Assembly (NCBI RefSeq): GCF_000178855.1
Contig: NZ_ADVG01000002.1
Coordinates: 1,612,001-1,676,000 of the forward strand
DNA length: 64,000 nt
Source: Ktedonobacter racemifer DSM 44963
GTDB taxonomy: Bacteria > Chloroflexota > Ktedonobacteria > Ktedonobacterales > Ktedonobacteraceae
Direction: 5' to 3'
This document shows, piece after piece, positions 44,904 through 53,469 of this stretch. The notes under the pieces were generated by a model. The model was not told the DNA's origin and searched no databases. It saw only the letters and a list, made by a program, of their open reading frames with translations. How positions within the stretch are numbered: the first letter of the stretch is position 1; each line of letters begins with the position of its first letter. The translations under genes were made by a program, and so were the position numbers.

Positions 44904-45284
44904 ATGTATATCGCGGTAATTGAGGAAGAACCACTGATCCGAGATATGCTACGCCATGCTTTGGAGCTAGGGGGTCATAGAGTCGATATCTATGGCACAA
45001 TGCCAGAACAATTCCGCTTATATGACCTGCTCATTGTTGAGCCAGGAGAGTTCGGGCAAGGCTTTCCAGCCATTTCTCAGCTTATGCGTGGCTATTGCAT
45101 ACCCATCTTGATTCTTACTTTTTATGAGGGGAACGTGTGTATGGCGAGGGAATATAATCTACCTGCGATTCACAAGATGCCATTTCGCTTGACGCATTTA
45201 CTCAGGACGATTGGACGCTTTAGCCAGTTCAAAGCACGTTTGCCTCAACCACAACCTCATCAAAGCCCCCTTGAAGCGTGTTAG
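44904..45284 (+). CDS. Degenerate response-regulator receiver protein
   Basis: A 126-residue stand-alone receiver-like domain. MYIAVIEEEPLIRDMLRHAL gives the acidic pocket and first helix, LLIVEPGEFG is the strand that normally ends in the phosphorylated Asp, and AIHKMPFRLTHLLRTIG has the conserved Lys. The Asp position appears to be Glu in IVEPG, so normal phosphorylation is unlikely; Glu can mimic the phosphorylated state. There is no output domain. AAGGAAG lies eight bases upstream of ATG 44904. It may act as a constitutive or protein-binding pseudo-receiver. Confidence 0.65.
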   Translation: MYIAVIEEEPLIRDMLRHALELGGHRVDIYGTMPEQFRLYDLLIVEPGEFGQGFPAISQLMRGYCIPILILTFYEGNVCMAREYNLPAIHKMPFRLTHLLRTIGRFSQFKARLPQPQPHQSPLEAC

Positions 45285-45400
45285 GATAGTTTTATGGCCC
45301 TGCCTGAAACAGGGCCAGCTCGCTGCGCGATAGTCCAAATCTCCTCTCCACTGGTCACCAACACACTCGCTCGCTTACAATGAGAGAGATGATTAAAATT

Positions 45401-45467
45401 CCCGCTAGGTGGTCTGGTGCGTGCTGCCAGCCTGCGGCTGGCAGCACGCACCAGACCACCTAGCGGG
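45401..45467. repeat. Perfect 32-bp palindrome with 3-base loop
   Basis: Arms 45401-45432 and 45436-45467 are exact complements; the stem is GC-rich and includes CCCGCTAGGTGGTCTGG. There is no T-run after it. It lies between the pseudo-receiver and NUDIX genes, and such long perfect arms are more typical of REP-like or transposon-derived palindromes than of terminators. Confidence 0.7.
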
Positions 45468-45518
45468 CAAGCGCCGCAGGCGCGAGAGGTCAAGCACAGC
45501 TGAAAGAGATACATTGCT

Positions 45519-46004
45519 ATGTTCCAACCAATTTTGGCAACCCTGGGGTATATTCTCTCCCCCGACGGGAAGCAGATCCTGATGATTCATCGCAACAAAC
45601 GGCCAGATGACCTGCACTATGGAAAATATAATGGCCTGGGTGGCCGTGTAGAAGCCAATGAAGATATTATCACGGGCATGCACCGCGAGATACGCGAGGA
45701 GTCGGGGCTAGAAGCAGACCATATGCAGCTTCGCGGCACCATTTCCTGGCAGGGCTTTGGCAAGAACGGGGCCGACTGGTTCGGCTTTATCTTCCTGATC
45801 GATGCCTGGCATGGCACGGCACACAGCGGGAATGCTGAAGGCACACTGGAGTGGGTACCACGCGATACCATCACCGCTCTGCCCATGTGGCCCAGCGACA
45901 AGTATTTCCTGCCCATGGTCTTTGATGGCGAGCCCCAGCCCTTTCATGGGCACATGCTCTTCCACAACGGCGAATGCCTCAGTTGGAACTATCAACGCCT
46001 CTAA
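45519..46004 (+). CDS. NUDIX hydrolase (MutT-like)
   Basis: A 161-residue NUDIX enzyme. The Nudix box GLGGRVEANEDIITGMHREI-REESGLE, near 40-66, matches GX5EX7REUXEEXGU with all key Glu residues. The front strand YILSPDGKQILMIHRNKRPD and the end TLEWVPRDTITALPMWPSDK resemble 8-oxo-dGTP diphosphatases. It would hydrolyse a nucleoside diphosphate linked to another group, perhaps to clean oxidised nucleotides. It has no clear operon partner; the tRNA pair follows 92 bases downstream. Confidence 0.9.
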   Translation: MFQPILATLGYILSPDGKQILMIHRNKRPDDLHYGKYNGLGGRVEANEDIITGMHREIREESGLEADHMQLRGTISWQGFGKNGADWFGFIFLIDAWHGTAHSGNAEGTLEWVPRDTITALPMWPSDKYFLPMVFDGEPQPFHGHMLFHNGECLSWNYQRL

Positions 46005-46095
46005 AAAACCTGATAAAAAGTGTTGACAAAATGGCGCCTGTGCTATATACTTATTTCCAGTTCGAAGGAGTGAATAACTTCGGCGGACACTGTCC

Positions 46096-46181
46096 GGAGA
46101 GGTCGCATAGTGGCCTAGTGCGAGCGTTTGCTAAATGCTTGAGGTTAATACCCTCCGTGGGTTCGAATCCCACCCTCTCCG
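46096..46181 (+). tRNA. tRNA-Ser(GCU)
   Basis: The acceptor arm GGAGAGG pairs with CCTCTCC, with discriminator G. The anticodon stem AGCGT/ATGCT encloses TTGCTAA with anticodon GCU. A long variable arm of the class II type and the T-loop GGTTCGAATCC are present. No CCA is encoded. Confidence 0.93.
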
Positions 46182-46225
46182 CTAGTTTTACAGGCTATGT
46201 AGAGCTAACAGGCTTAAACCCTTGT

Positions 46226-46298
46226 AGGGGTGGTGCCCAACGGTTGAGGCGGTCGTCTCCAAAACGACTTTCAGAAGGTTCGACTCCTTTCACCCCTG
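46226..46298 (+). tRNA. tRNA-Trp(CCA)
   Basis: The acceptor arm AGGGGTG pairs with CACCCCT, with discriminator G. The anticodon stem GTCGT/ACGAC encloses CTCCAAA with anticodon CCA. The T-arm is GAAGG-TTCGACT-CCTTT. No CCA is encoded. It is 44 bases after tRNA-Ser and probably co-transcribed; a terminator-like AGCGTCTCC...GGAGGCGCTTTTTT follows at 46308-46337. Confidence 0.93.
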
Positions 46299-46307
46299 TG
46301 TAACTTA

Positions 46308-46337
46308 AGCGTCTCCTTTCTCTAGGAGGCGCTTTTT
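46308..46337 (+). terminator. Terminator after the tRNA pair
   Basis: AAGCGTCTCC and GGAGGCGCTT pair with a short loop, and TTTTTT follows. It also lies just before the stop of the convergent nuclease gene. Confidence 0.7.
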
Positions 46338-46345
46338 TGTGCAAG

Positions 46346-46837
46346 TTATAACTCATAATCCTCTGCCCAGTAAGCTAAATGGGCAATTTCCTCAGAGTAA
46401 GGTTCATGCCAGGTTTTATGTCGATTACCACGCAATATACCTGCCTCTTTGAAACGTAAATTACAGGTATTCCTGGGTGCTCCAACAACTGGAAACATGT
46501 ATACTTTATTCAGATTTGAGCTATACACGGCAAAGTATTCAGCTCTCCCATCATAACTGTTTTTTCTGTTCCCTTTCTTCGCCGAAACAGTAGAGGCTGT
46601 ATTGAATTCAAGATAGGTTCCATCTTGTGAGAAACGTGCCGTTTTAACCTGAATACGAATCAGGCGGCTCTCCTGATGAACAAAAAATCCAAAATTTCGG
46701 TGCTCCTCTGTGAGAAAATAAGCAAGGTCATATCCTAGATGATCAGCCCAGGGGAGTAACACTTCAAACCCTAATTGCACCAGTCGATTTAAAACGGCGG
46801 TATGGCTTATTAACCCTACCTGTGATGTATCTCGCAT
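46346..46837 (-). CDS. PD-(D/E)XK nuclease, group I intron endonuclease-like
   Basis: A 163-residue protein resembling the PDDEXK family of group I intron endonucleases and resolvase-like enzymes. An N-terminal helix (GLISHTAVLNRLVQLGFEVL) leads to the catalytic Asp in HLGYDLAYFL and the RIQVKTARF strand, where Gln takes the usual Glu place of the ExK motif. YDGRAEYFAVYSSNLNKVYM completes the fold. It would cut DNA. The start at 46837 is chosen for GGAGGG about seven bases upstream. It lies convergent to the two tRNA genes, a common site for mobile DNA, but no intron is visible. The biological role is unknown. Confidence 0.68.
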   Translation of the reverse strand: MRDTSQVGLISHTAVLNRLVQLGFEVLLPWADHLGYDLAYFLTEEHRNFGFFVHQESRLIRIQVKTARFSQDGTYLEFNTASTVSAKKGNRKNSYDGRAEYFAVYSSNLNKVYMFPVVGAPRNTCNLRFKEAGILRGNRHKTWHEPYSEEIAHLAYWAEDYEL

Positions 46838-47093
46838 GCTTGTCCCTCCATACCCACAACCCATCTACTTTAAAGCAAATAATTACTCCTTCCAAGCAAA
46901 CCTATGTGCGGCTTATAGGGTAATTATTTTTGCTCTAATTTCTGCCAAATTAGATTCAATCATCTAAATTATTGAAGTATATTATAGTACAAATTCTACT
47001 TTGTTCAATATAAGCAGTACAATTTAACGCGTGGGAGTTAGCAATTCTCGTAGACGCTGAAACATAATAGCTTAAGGATAGGTATCAAGGTAG

Positions 47094-48320
47094 CTACTTC
47101 AGAGGTAATTCGACGAAGAACTCGCTGCCCTGGCCGAGCTGGGATTCGCACCAGATGCGGCCTTCGTGGCGCTCAATGATCTCTTTGGAGATGCTCAGGC
47201 CCAGGCCCAGGCCCTTTTTCGTGGAGGCCTCGGCGTCTGGCGTACGATAAAAGGTGTCGAAAACTTTTTCGAGCTGGTCGGGGGCGATGCCTTTGCCGTG
47301 ATCGCGCACATGGATCAACGCCTTGCGCCATTTGCGCTCAACACAGATCTGGACCACGCTCCCCTCTGGAGAATACTTTACCGCGTTCCCCACAAGATTG
47401 ATCAAGACTTGCTCGATCCGATCTCGATCTACGCTCACCATGACCTCTTTTGGCGGCAGCTTTAGCTCTATATGCCGCCCGGTGAGCAATTTCTGGTCAT
47501 CAACCACCTGCTGGCAAAGCTCATTAATGTTCAGCTTACGCTTGTTGAGCGCCGTCTTGCCTGTACGCAGACTACTGACATCGAGTAACTCTTCAATTAA
47601 TGTCGTCAGGCGTACTGTCTGTTCATTAATGCGCTCAAGGGCAGTATGCATATCGCTCACATTCATCTCGCCATCCTGCTTGGCCAGGCGGCGCAGGGCC
47701 AACTGGGCCTGACCGCGAATAGTGGTAATAGGCGTCTTCAATTCATGGGAGGCGATGGAGAGGAAGCGATCCTTCGTTTGATTGGCATCCTCAAGCTTCT
47801 GGTTACTGACTTCCAGCTCCGCAGCATACTCTTTCAACTCTTGCTCGGCAATCAAGGTTTGCCAGCGCGCACGCTCGCGCTGAGCTGTGATGATGGCAAT
47901 CGTAATGCCAGAAATGAAGAATGGGAGGATTCGTAGACCATCCTCCCAATGTTGCCAGCTAATGCCCTGGTTATAACCGATAAAGAAGTAATCAATATAG
48001 AGTGCGCCCAGCAGCACCGTAAAGAGCGAGGGCATGGTACCCCAGAAGGTGGCAATAAACAGCACGGGGAGCAGAAGCAGCGAGCCCGCGAAATAGATCC
48101 CGCCTCCGCCTATCCAGCCATCAAGGGCTTGCTGTCCCCAGCCAAACAGGCCCACGAGCAAGATGCTCAGGAGATAGCCAATCAGTGGGTGACGCCACAG
48201 TGGAAGAGAGGCGGTAAAATTTCTTCGTAATTCCGCCCGCTGCTCGAACGTCATACGTCGAATACGCCTTCCCTTGTGATCGATATATGTATCTTTTTGT
48301 ATTGACTTCGTGGTCGCCAT
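47094..48320 (-). CDS. Membrane sensor histidine kinase
   Basis: A 408-residue histidine kinase. Four hydrophobic segments at about 45-145 resemble the DUF4118 sensor of KdpD-type kinases (ILLVGLFGWG, LLLLPVLFIATFWG, LFTVLLGALYIDYFF, LPFFISGITIAIITA). A coiled linker leads to the HisKA domain with SIASHELKTPITTI, phospho-acceptor His near 192. The HATPase_c domain shows QVLINLVGNAVKYS (N box), VRDHGKGIAPDQ (G1) and KGLGLGLSISK (G2). The stimulus is unknown. ATG 48320 has AGGGAT upstream; a TTG at 48365 overlaps its own ribosome binding site. No response regulator adjoins it. Confidence 0.92.
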   Translation of the reverse strand: MATTKSIQKDTYIDHKGRRIRRMTFEQRAELRRNFTASLPLWRHPLIGYLLSILLVGLFGWGQQALDGWIGGGGIYFAGSLLLLPVLFIATFWGTMPSLFTVLLGALYIDYFFIGYNQGISWQHWEDGLRILPFFISGITIAIITAQRERARWQTLIAEQELKEYAAELEVSNQKLEDANQTKDRFLSIASHELKTPITTIRGQAQLALRRLAKQDGEMNVSDMHTALERINEQTVRLTTLIEELLDVSSLRTGKTALNKRKLNINELCQQVVDDQKLLTGRHIELKLPPKEVMVSVDRDRIEQVLINLVGNAVKYSPEGSVVQICVERKWRKALIHVRDHGKGIAPDQLEKVFDTFYRTPDAEASTKKGLGLGLSISKEIIERHEGRIWCESQLGQGSEFFVELPLK

Positions 48321-48407
48321 CCGCTCTATCCCTATTGGAACGCCTCTGCTCTTCTCAATTATCAACTCCTGAAAGTCATTTTCCAGGAGTTGGACTGCGT
48401 TGCTTTA

Positions 48408-49400
48408 TTATATCCTTGCCAGGCGCTCATTTTCTACCTGCATACTCGCCTCTTGCATGCGCGCATCGTGCATCGCAATCAAAGGGACCTCTGGATGAGA
48501 GCGCGCAAAGTGATGAAGCTCTAACAATGTTTGTAAGGCCGTAGCTTTATCGCTCGTCACACCATTCCAGAAGAGCGGGTGGGGCGTCGTCGGATAGAGG
48601 TAATTTTCGGCCACATGCGCGGCATCGCCCAGGAAAAAGAGACGAGCACCATTGGCACGATTGATGAACATACCGGTATTGCCAGGAGTGTGGCCAGGCA
48701 ATGGAACGAGCACGATAGAGCCATCACCAAACACATCCAGACTGGAACGGAAACCTTCATACGAGGGCCCCTCCAGGTCGAAGCAGGTAAGAGGGCTACC
48801 CTCCATCAGACGCCATACCAGACCCTTATGGAGGGGAATCACACCTTGCTTGGCCGCATCAAACTCGACGCGATTGACGCGCAGCGGCACGCCTACGATA
48901 TCGGGAACACCGCTGACATGGTCCCAGTGCAGGTGCGAGAGCAACACAAAGTCCAGATCTTCCGGTTTTAGGCCCTGCTCTTGTAAGGCCCCACGCAGTG
49001 TCTGTTCTACTTTGAAGCGTGCCAGCGTCTGGCGAAAAGGCAATGGCTGATCCTTCAGGTGCTGATAGATGTCGCCACTCAAGCCCGTATCATAGAGGAA
49101 GGTACCCTGGGGATGCCGGACCAGGACCGAACTGTAGGCAATCTTTCTCGGCTTGAGCGAGAGCGAGCCACGAACCATGACCAGCTCGGGCCAGAAGACG
49201 CTTCCACAGCGCAAAATATGAATATCCACGTCGGGTAGCTGCTTGTCCCGCTGTTGCTTCTCAGTACCACCCTCCCCTGCGGGCAACAATTGCATGTTAA
49301 AACGAGGAGGCATCAAACTTTTGATCGCCGCCCCAACACCGAGCGCTGTCAGCGATACTGCTCCCCAGGCTAACCACTTATTCACTCGCTTTGACTGCAT
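48408..49400 (-). CDS. Metallo-beta-lactamase-fold hydrolase, AHL-lactonase-like
   Basis: A 330-residue MBL-fold enzyme. The N-terminus WLAWGAVSLTALGVGAAIKS is a likely signal or membrane anchor. The metal site is complete: LLSHLHWDHVSGV (near 157), the His in VPLPGHTPGNTGMF, the Asp in FFLGDAAHVAENY, and a late His in LIAMHDARM. The spacing resembles quorum-quenching lactonases of the AiiA group, which open acyl-homoserine lactone rings. Other lactones or esters are equally possible. AGGAG lies ten bases before ATG 49400. It sits between two histidine kinase genes on the same strand, 18 bases from the second, so they may be co-transcribed. Confidence 0.85.
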   Translation of the reverse strand: MQSKRVNKWLAWGAVSLTALGVGAAIKSLMPPRFNMQLLPAGEGGTEKQQRDKQLPDVDIHILRCGSVFWPELVMVRGSLSLKPRKIAYSSVLVRHPQGTFLYDTGLSGDIYQHLKDQPLPFRQTLARFKVEQTLRGALQEQGLKPEDLDFVLLSHLHWDHVSGVPDIVGVPLRVNRVEFDAAKQGVIPLHKGLVWRLMEGSPLTCFDLEGPSYEGFRSSLDVFGDGSIVLVPLPGHTPGNTGMFINRANGARLFFLGDAAHVAENYLYPTTPHPLFWNGVTSDKATALQTLLELHHFARSHPEVPLIAMHDARMQEASMQVENERLARI

Positions 49401-49418
49401 TCTTTTCTCCTGGCATAG

Positions 49419-50759
49419 CTAGATTAACTCCCGGTGTGCCAGTGGAAGCTCAAACCAGAACGTTGATCCTTGACCGGGAATACTCTCTACACCTACATGC
49501 CCATGATGATGTTCTATAACTGTCTGGCTGATGTAGAGTCCCAGTCCCAGCCCAACGCCAGAACCACTTAACACCCGAATCTTTGGACATTGATAGAAAC
49601 ACTCCCAGACACGCTGCTGCTCTTCCACAGTAAGACCCTGCCCTTGATCACGCACCTCCAGGCGCACGCACGCTCCTGCTCGCCGAAGAGATATAGCAAT
49701 CTCCTTGTCGGCGGCCGAATACTTTAAGGCATTGCGTAGATAGCTATTTATTACCTGGGAGATTCTTCCCGCGTCAGCAATAACTGTCAGGGTATCGTCT
49801 GAAGAGAGTTCCTTATGTATTGTACGTTCAGGGTTGACCTTTTGTTGCTCACTGACAACCTGCTCCACCACTGCGCGCACATCACATTCATCTTGCCGCA
49901 GGTAGGACGCAAAGCGCTCCGACTGAATCCGCGAGATATCTACCATGTCACTTACCAGGTTGGAAAGCACACCGATCTGGCGCTCGGCACGCTCCATCAG
50001 GTCGCTAGCCATCTTAATCTTATCAAATGCCTCTGCCTCATGTACATTCAACTGTTTCATAGCCGTCTTGAGGCGTCGCATCGCCAGTTGAACGTTGACT
50101 TTAATCGCAGTCAATGGGGTACGTAACTCGTGGCTGGCAACACCAATAAACTCTTCCAGGCGTTGGGTCGTGGCATGCGAAGACACGACCTGATGCCGTG
50201 TCTCCTCACACGCACGCAGGAGATGCTGCCGCTCGCGAATCAGTGCAGGCGTCTCTCGTGCCAGATCACGCTCTTGTATATCAGGGAAGGCAGACTCCAC
50301 GTGCTGGGACATTTCTAGCTCTTCACGCTTGCGCTCATCAATGTCGGTGCCGATAAAGATCCACTCCCGCACCTTGCCATACTCACCCAGAACGGGAATG
50401 GCACTTACACCAAAATGGTGGTAGATGCCATCAAAGCGCTGGATACGATATGCAAGCTCATACGGCCTCCCGCTGAGGGAGGCGCTTTGCCAGGCATGCT
50501 CCACCCACTGTTGATCCTCGGGATGAACCATCGCTTGCAGATCTTGATGGCTCAACCGCTTGCCGTACTGCCCGGTATAAGCATGCCAGGCTTCCATCTG
50601 GCGCTCCATAGCCCCTTCAGCATCCACTACCCACACCATTTGCGCTAATGCCGCGGCCAGAGAACGATAGCGCGCTTCGCTCTCGCGGAGTTGTCGCTGC
50701 AAATCGTTTACTTCCACGCTTTTATATTGTCCCCGTTCAGGAATTTTGTCTGCCATCAT
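49419..50759 (-). CDS. PAS-domain sensor histidine kinase
   Basis: A 446-residue soluble histidine kinase. A PAS/PAC sensor covers about 25-150 (YRSLAAALAQMVWVVDAEGA and ending REWIFIGTDIDERKREELEM). A coiled region follows, then HisKA with GVASHELRTPLTAIK (His 210). The HATPase_c domain holds QVINSYLRNALKYS, LEVRDQGQGLTVEEQ and SGVGLGLGLYISQ. There is no membrane segment, so it should sense a cytoplasmic signal. ATG 50759 is followed at once by another ATG. It is the first of three same-strand genes with the lactonase-like gene and, after 87 bases, the membrane kinase. Confidence 0.92.
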   Translation of the reverse strand: MMADKIPERGQYKSVEVNDLQRQLRESEARYRSLAAALAQMVWVVDAEGAMERQMEAWHAYTGQYGKRLSHQDLQAMVHPEDQQWVEHAWQSASLSGRPYELAYRIQRFDGIYHHFGVSAIPVLGEYGKVREWIFIGTDIDERKREELEMSQHVESAFPDIQERDLARETPALIRERQHLLRACEETRHQVVSSHATTQRLEEFIGVASHELRTPLTAIKVNVQLAMRRLKTAMKQLNVHEAEAFDKIKMASDLMERAERQIGVLSNLVSDMVDISRIQSERFASYLRQDECDVRAVVEQVVSEQQKVNPERTIHKELSSDDTLTVIADAGRISQVINSYLRNALKYSAADKEIAISLRRAGACVRLEVRDQGQGLTVEEQQRVWECFYQCPKIRVLSGSGVGLGLGLYISQTVIEHHHGHVGVESIPGQGSTFWFELPLAHRELI

Positions 50760-51023
50760 ACGATGCTGCCTTTATTCTTCAACTTCAAAAGTTCTGATAT
50801 AGACATTTTTACCACCGCCCTGACCCGCTTATGACCACCCTCACCTACTCCTCCAGGCACCTCCCAGACCAGACAAAACCTCCCAATTTTATAGGCGCAT
50901 ACAGATTATCATGCCTAGATTTTCTGCCAAAAAAGGGAAGTTTCTTTCACTTGCTCTTTACACGGCTGAGTTCTCAGAATAGATGCAAGCAACCTCTTTT
51001 CCCCAGGGATAGAACTCTGTGTC

Positions 51024-51067
51024 AAAAAGCCAGGCGACCGGGAGGATTCCCGGTCGCCTGGCTTTTT
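51024..51067. terminator. Terminator of the Clp ATPase gene
   Basis: AAAAAGCCAGGCGACCGGGA (51024-51043) pairs perfectly with 51048-51067 around GGAT. T-runs are present on both strands. It lies 23 bases beyond the stop of the minus-strand clp gene. The rest of 50760-51089 holds no gene and should include the promoter of the PAS kinase. Confidence 0.9.
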
Positions 51068-51089
51068 CTTATCTGCGGCTTCGCCTGTG

Positions 51090-53330
51090 CTAGGCGTTAT
51101 TTTTCACCGCCTCGTAGGGGCGAACAACGATTTTCTTATCTTCCACATCGACGTATACCGCCTGGCCACTGACGATTTCATCTGCCAGCAAGGCATCTGC
51201 CAGCGCGTCATCGACATAGGACTGGATGGCTCGGCGCAATGGGCGGGCGCCATACTCCTCGTCGAAGCCTTCCTCAAGCAGGAAGTCACGGGCGGCATCA
51301 CTAACCACCAGCTCCATATGCTGCTCACTCAAACGTGAGCGAACCTGGTCCAGCAAGAGTTCAACGATGCTGTAGAGCTCTTTCTTGGTCAGCGAGTTAA
51401 AGACAACGATCTGGTCGATACGGTTGATGAACTCAGGGCGGAAGACCCGCTTGAGACCCTCAAACGCCTTCGAGCGCATCGCCTCTTTCTGCTCCTCGCG
51501 CAAAGACTCACCCTTCTTGATGGTGAAGCCAATGTTCGCGGCCTTCTTCAGGTCTGAACCGCCTACATTACTGGTCATGATCACGACGGTGTTCTTAAAG
51601 TCGACCGTGCGACCCTGACCATCGGTCAGGCGACCATCATCCATGATCTGCAACAAGGCATTGAAGACCTCAGGATGCGCCTTCTCAACCTCGTCAAAGA
51701 GGATGACACTGTAGGGGCGACGGCGTACCTGCTCCGTCAATTGACCGCCCTCGTCATGCCCCACATATCCGGGAGGGCTACCAAACAGACGCGAGACGGT
51801 ATGCGGCTCCATATACTCCGACATATCGAAGCGAATGATGTGGTCGGCACCACCGAAGAGTTCAGCGGCCAGAGCCTTCGCCAGCTCGGTCTTACCAACA
51901 CCAGTTGGACCCAGGAAGAGGAAGGACCCAATCGGGCGCTTCGGATCTTTGAGGCCCGCACGCGAGCGGCGAATCGCACGCGCCACTGCTGAAATCGCCT
52001 CGTCCTGGCCGATAACATGCTTGCGCAGGTCCTGCTCCAGGTTGCGCAAGTTCTGACGCTCGCTCTCCAGCATCTGGCTCACCGGGACGCCGGTCCAGGT
52101 CTCTACGACCCTGGCGATATGCTCAGGGGTCACGATGAGTGAGACTTCTTCCTGAGACTTACCACGCGCCTCGCTCAGCTTCTCCAGCACCAGGAGTTCT
52201 TGCTGGCGCATCAAAGCCGCATGCTCGTAGTCTTCCGCGTTCGCCGCGGCCTCTTTCTGCGCCTGAATCTCTGCCAACTCCTTCTCCAGGTCAGCGATCA
52301 AAGTTGGACTCAAGATGCCTTTCTCGGTCGCCTCCAGGCGCAGGGCGGAACCGGCCTCGTCCATGACGTCGATAGCCTTATCAGGCAGGAAGCGATCATT
52401 GATATAGCGATCAGACAGCTTTACCGCGGCCTCGATAGCCTCATCTGATATACCAATGCCATGGTGGGCCTCATAATTGGCGCGCACGATATGCAGCATG
52501 TCGATGGCTTCTTCGACATTGGGCTCGCTCACCATAATTGGCTGGAAGCGGCGCTCCAGGGCGGCATCCTTCTCAATATGCTTGCGGTACTCGTCCAGGG
52601 TAGTGGCACCAATACAACGCAACTCACCGCGTGCCAGGGCAGGCTTGATCATATCACCCGCGCCAACCGCTCCCTCAGCCGCGCCAGCACCAACAACAGT
52701 GTGCAATTCATCAATAAAGACGATTGTATCGGGATTATCGCGCAGTTCTTCCAGAATAGATTTGATACGCTGCTCAAACTGACCACGGAACATCGCACCT
52801 GCGACCATACCGCCAATGTTGAGCGAGACAATGCGCTTGCCACTCAGATTGGGTGGAATATCGCCCGATTGAATGCGGCGCGCCAGGCCCTCAACGATTG
52901 CAGTTTTACCAACACCTGGCTCGCCAATCAGGACAGGATTATTCTTCTGCCTGCGACCCAGTACGGTAATCATGCGGCGTAGCTCTTTCGCACGCCCGGC
53001 GGCAGGATCAAGTTTCCCCTCAGCCGCTTCAGCCGTCAGATCGCGACCATATTGATCAAGCGTGGGAGTCTTGCTCTGCTTCGGCTGCCGTTCAGCCGTC
53101 GCAGTATTGACACTCCCCTGACCGCCCGAAGCTTTCTGTGAACCACCCGAGAAACCAAATGGGAAGGGAGCACCTGCAATATCCATATTGTCAATGCCAC
53201 CCATCTGGCCCATCGCGTTCATCAGTTCGTCAACGCACGACTGGCACAGGTAGTGCGATTCGCGTCGCCCGTCAACCATCTGATCTACACGAACACGCGC
53301 GGGATTCTTTCGACAACGCTCACATTTCAT
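51090..53330 (-). CDS. clpE: ClpE-type ATP-dependent protease ATPase subunit
   Basis: A 746-residue Hsp100 ATPase that unfolds proteins for ClpP. It has an N-terminal McsA-like zinc site, CERCRKNP...CQSCVDEL (residues 3-32), instead of the Clp_N repeats. A Gly-rich linker follows, then AAA1 with GEPGVGKTA (near 136) and VFIDELHTVVGAG, a UVR-type coiled region near 365-410, and AAA2 with LGPTGVGKTELAKA and ILFDEVEKAHPEVFNALLQI. This order is that of ClpE rather than ClpC. ATG 53330 has GGAG 11 bases upstream. Two CIRCE-like operators flank the promoter, so heat-shock control by HrcA is expected. Confidence 0.9.
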   Translation of the reverse strand: MKCERCRKNPARVRVDQMVDGRRESHYLCQSCVDELMNAMGQMGGIDNMDIAGAPFPFGFSGGSQKASGGQGSVNTATAERQPKQSKTPTLDQYGRDLTAEAAEGKLDPAAGRAKELRRMITVLGRRQKNNPVLIGEPGVGKTAIVEGLARRIQSGDIPPNLSGKRIVSLNIGGMVAGAMFRGQFEQRIKSILEELRDNPDTIVFIDELHTVVGAGAAEGAVGAGDMIKPALARGELRCIGATTLDEYRKHIEKDAALERRFQPIMVSEPNVEEAIDMLHIVRANYEAHHGIGISDEAIEAAVKLSDRYINDRFLPDKAIDVMDEAGSALRLEATEKGILSPTLIADLEKELAEIQAQKEAAANAEDYEHAALMRQQELLVLEKLSEARGKSQEEVSLIVTPEHIARVVETWTGVPVSQMLESERQNLRNLEQDLRKHVIGQDEAISAVARAIRRSRAGLKDPKRPIGSFLFLGPTGVGKTELAKALAAELFGGADHIIRFDMSEYMEPHTVSRLFGSPPGYVGHDEGGQLTEQVRRRPYSVILFDEVEKAHPEVFNALLQIMDDGRLTDGQGRTVDFKNTVVIMTSNVGGSDLKKAANIGFTIKKGESLREEQKEAMRSKAFEGLKRVFRPEFINRIDQIVVFNSLTKKELYSIVELLLDQVRSRLSEQHMELVVSDAARDFLLEEGFDEEYGARPLRRAIQSYVDDALADALLADEIVSGQAVYVDVEDKKIVVRPYEAVKNNA

Positions 53331-53388
53331 TATTTATATGCTCCTCATCTTTTCTCAAGATAGGGGGATGATTCCCTTCGGTTAGTAG

Positions 53389-53469
53389 TTAGCAATTGGT
53401 TCGTCTGACTGCTAAAAGTATAGCATATTCTTTTTGCTCTGTCTAGCACTCTTGCGACTTGATTGCTAA
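53389..53469 (-). promoter_or_regulatory. Promoter with two CIRCE-like HrcA operators
   Basis: On the minus strand TAGACA (53440-53445) and TATACT (53417-53422) are separated by 17 bases and fit a housekeeping promoter. Two inverted repeats resemble CIRCE (TTAGCACTC-N9-GAGTGCTAA). One is CTAGCACTC-N9-GATTGCTAA (53443-53469), overlapping the -35. The other is TTAGCAATT-N9-GACTGCTAA (53389-53415), just after the -10, about where transcription should start. HrcA bound at either should block polymerase. The rest of 53470-53947 contains no supported gene. Confidence 0.75.
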
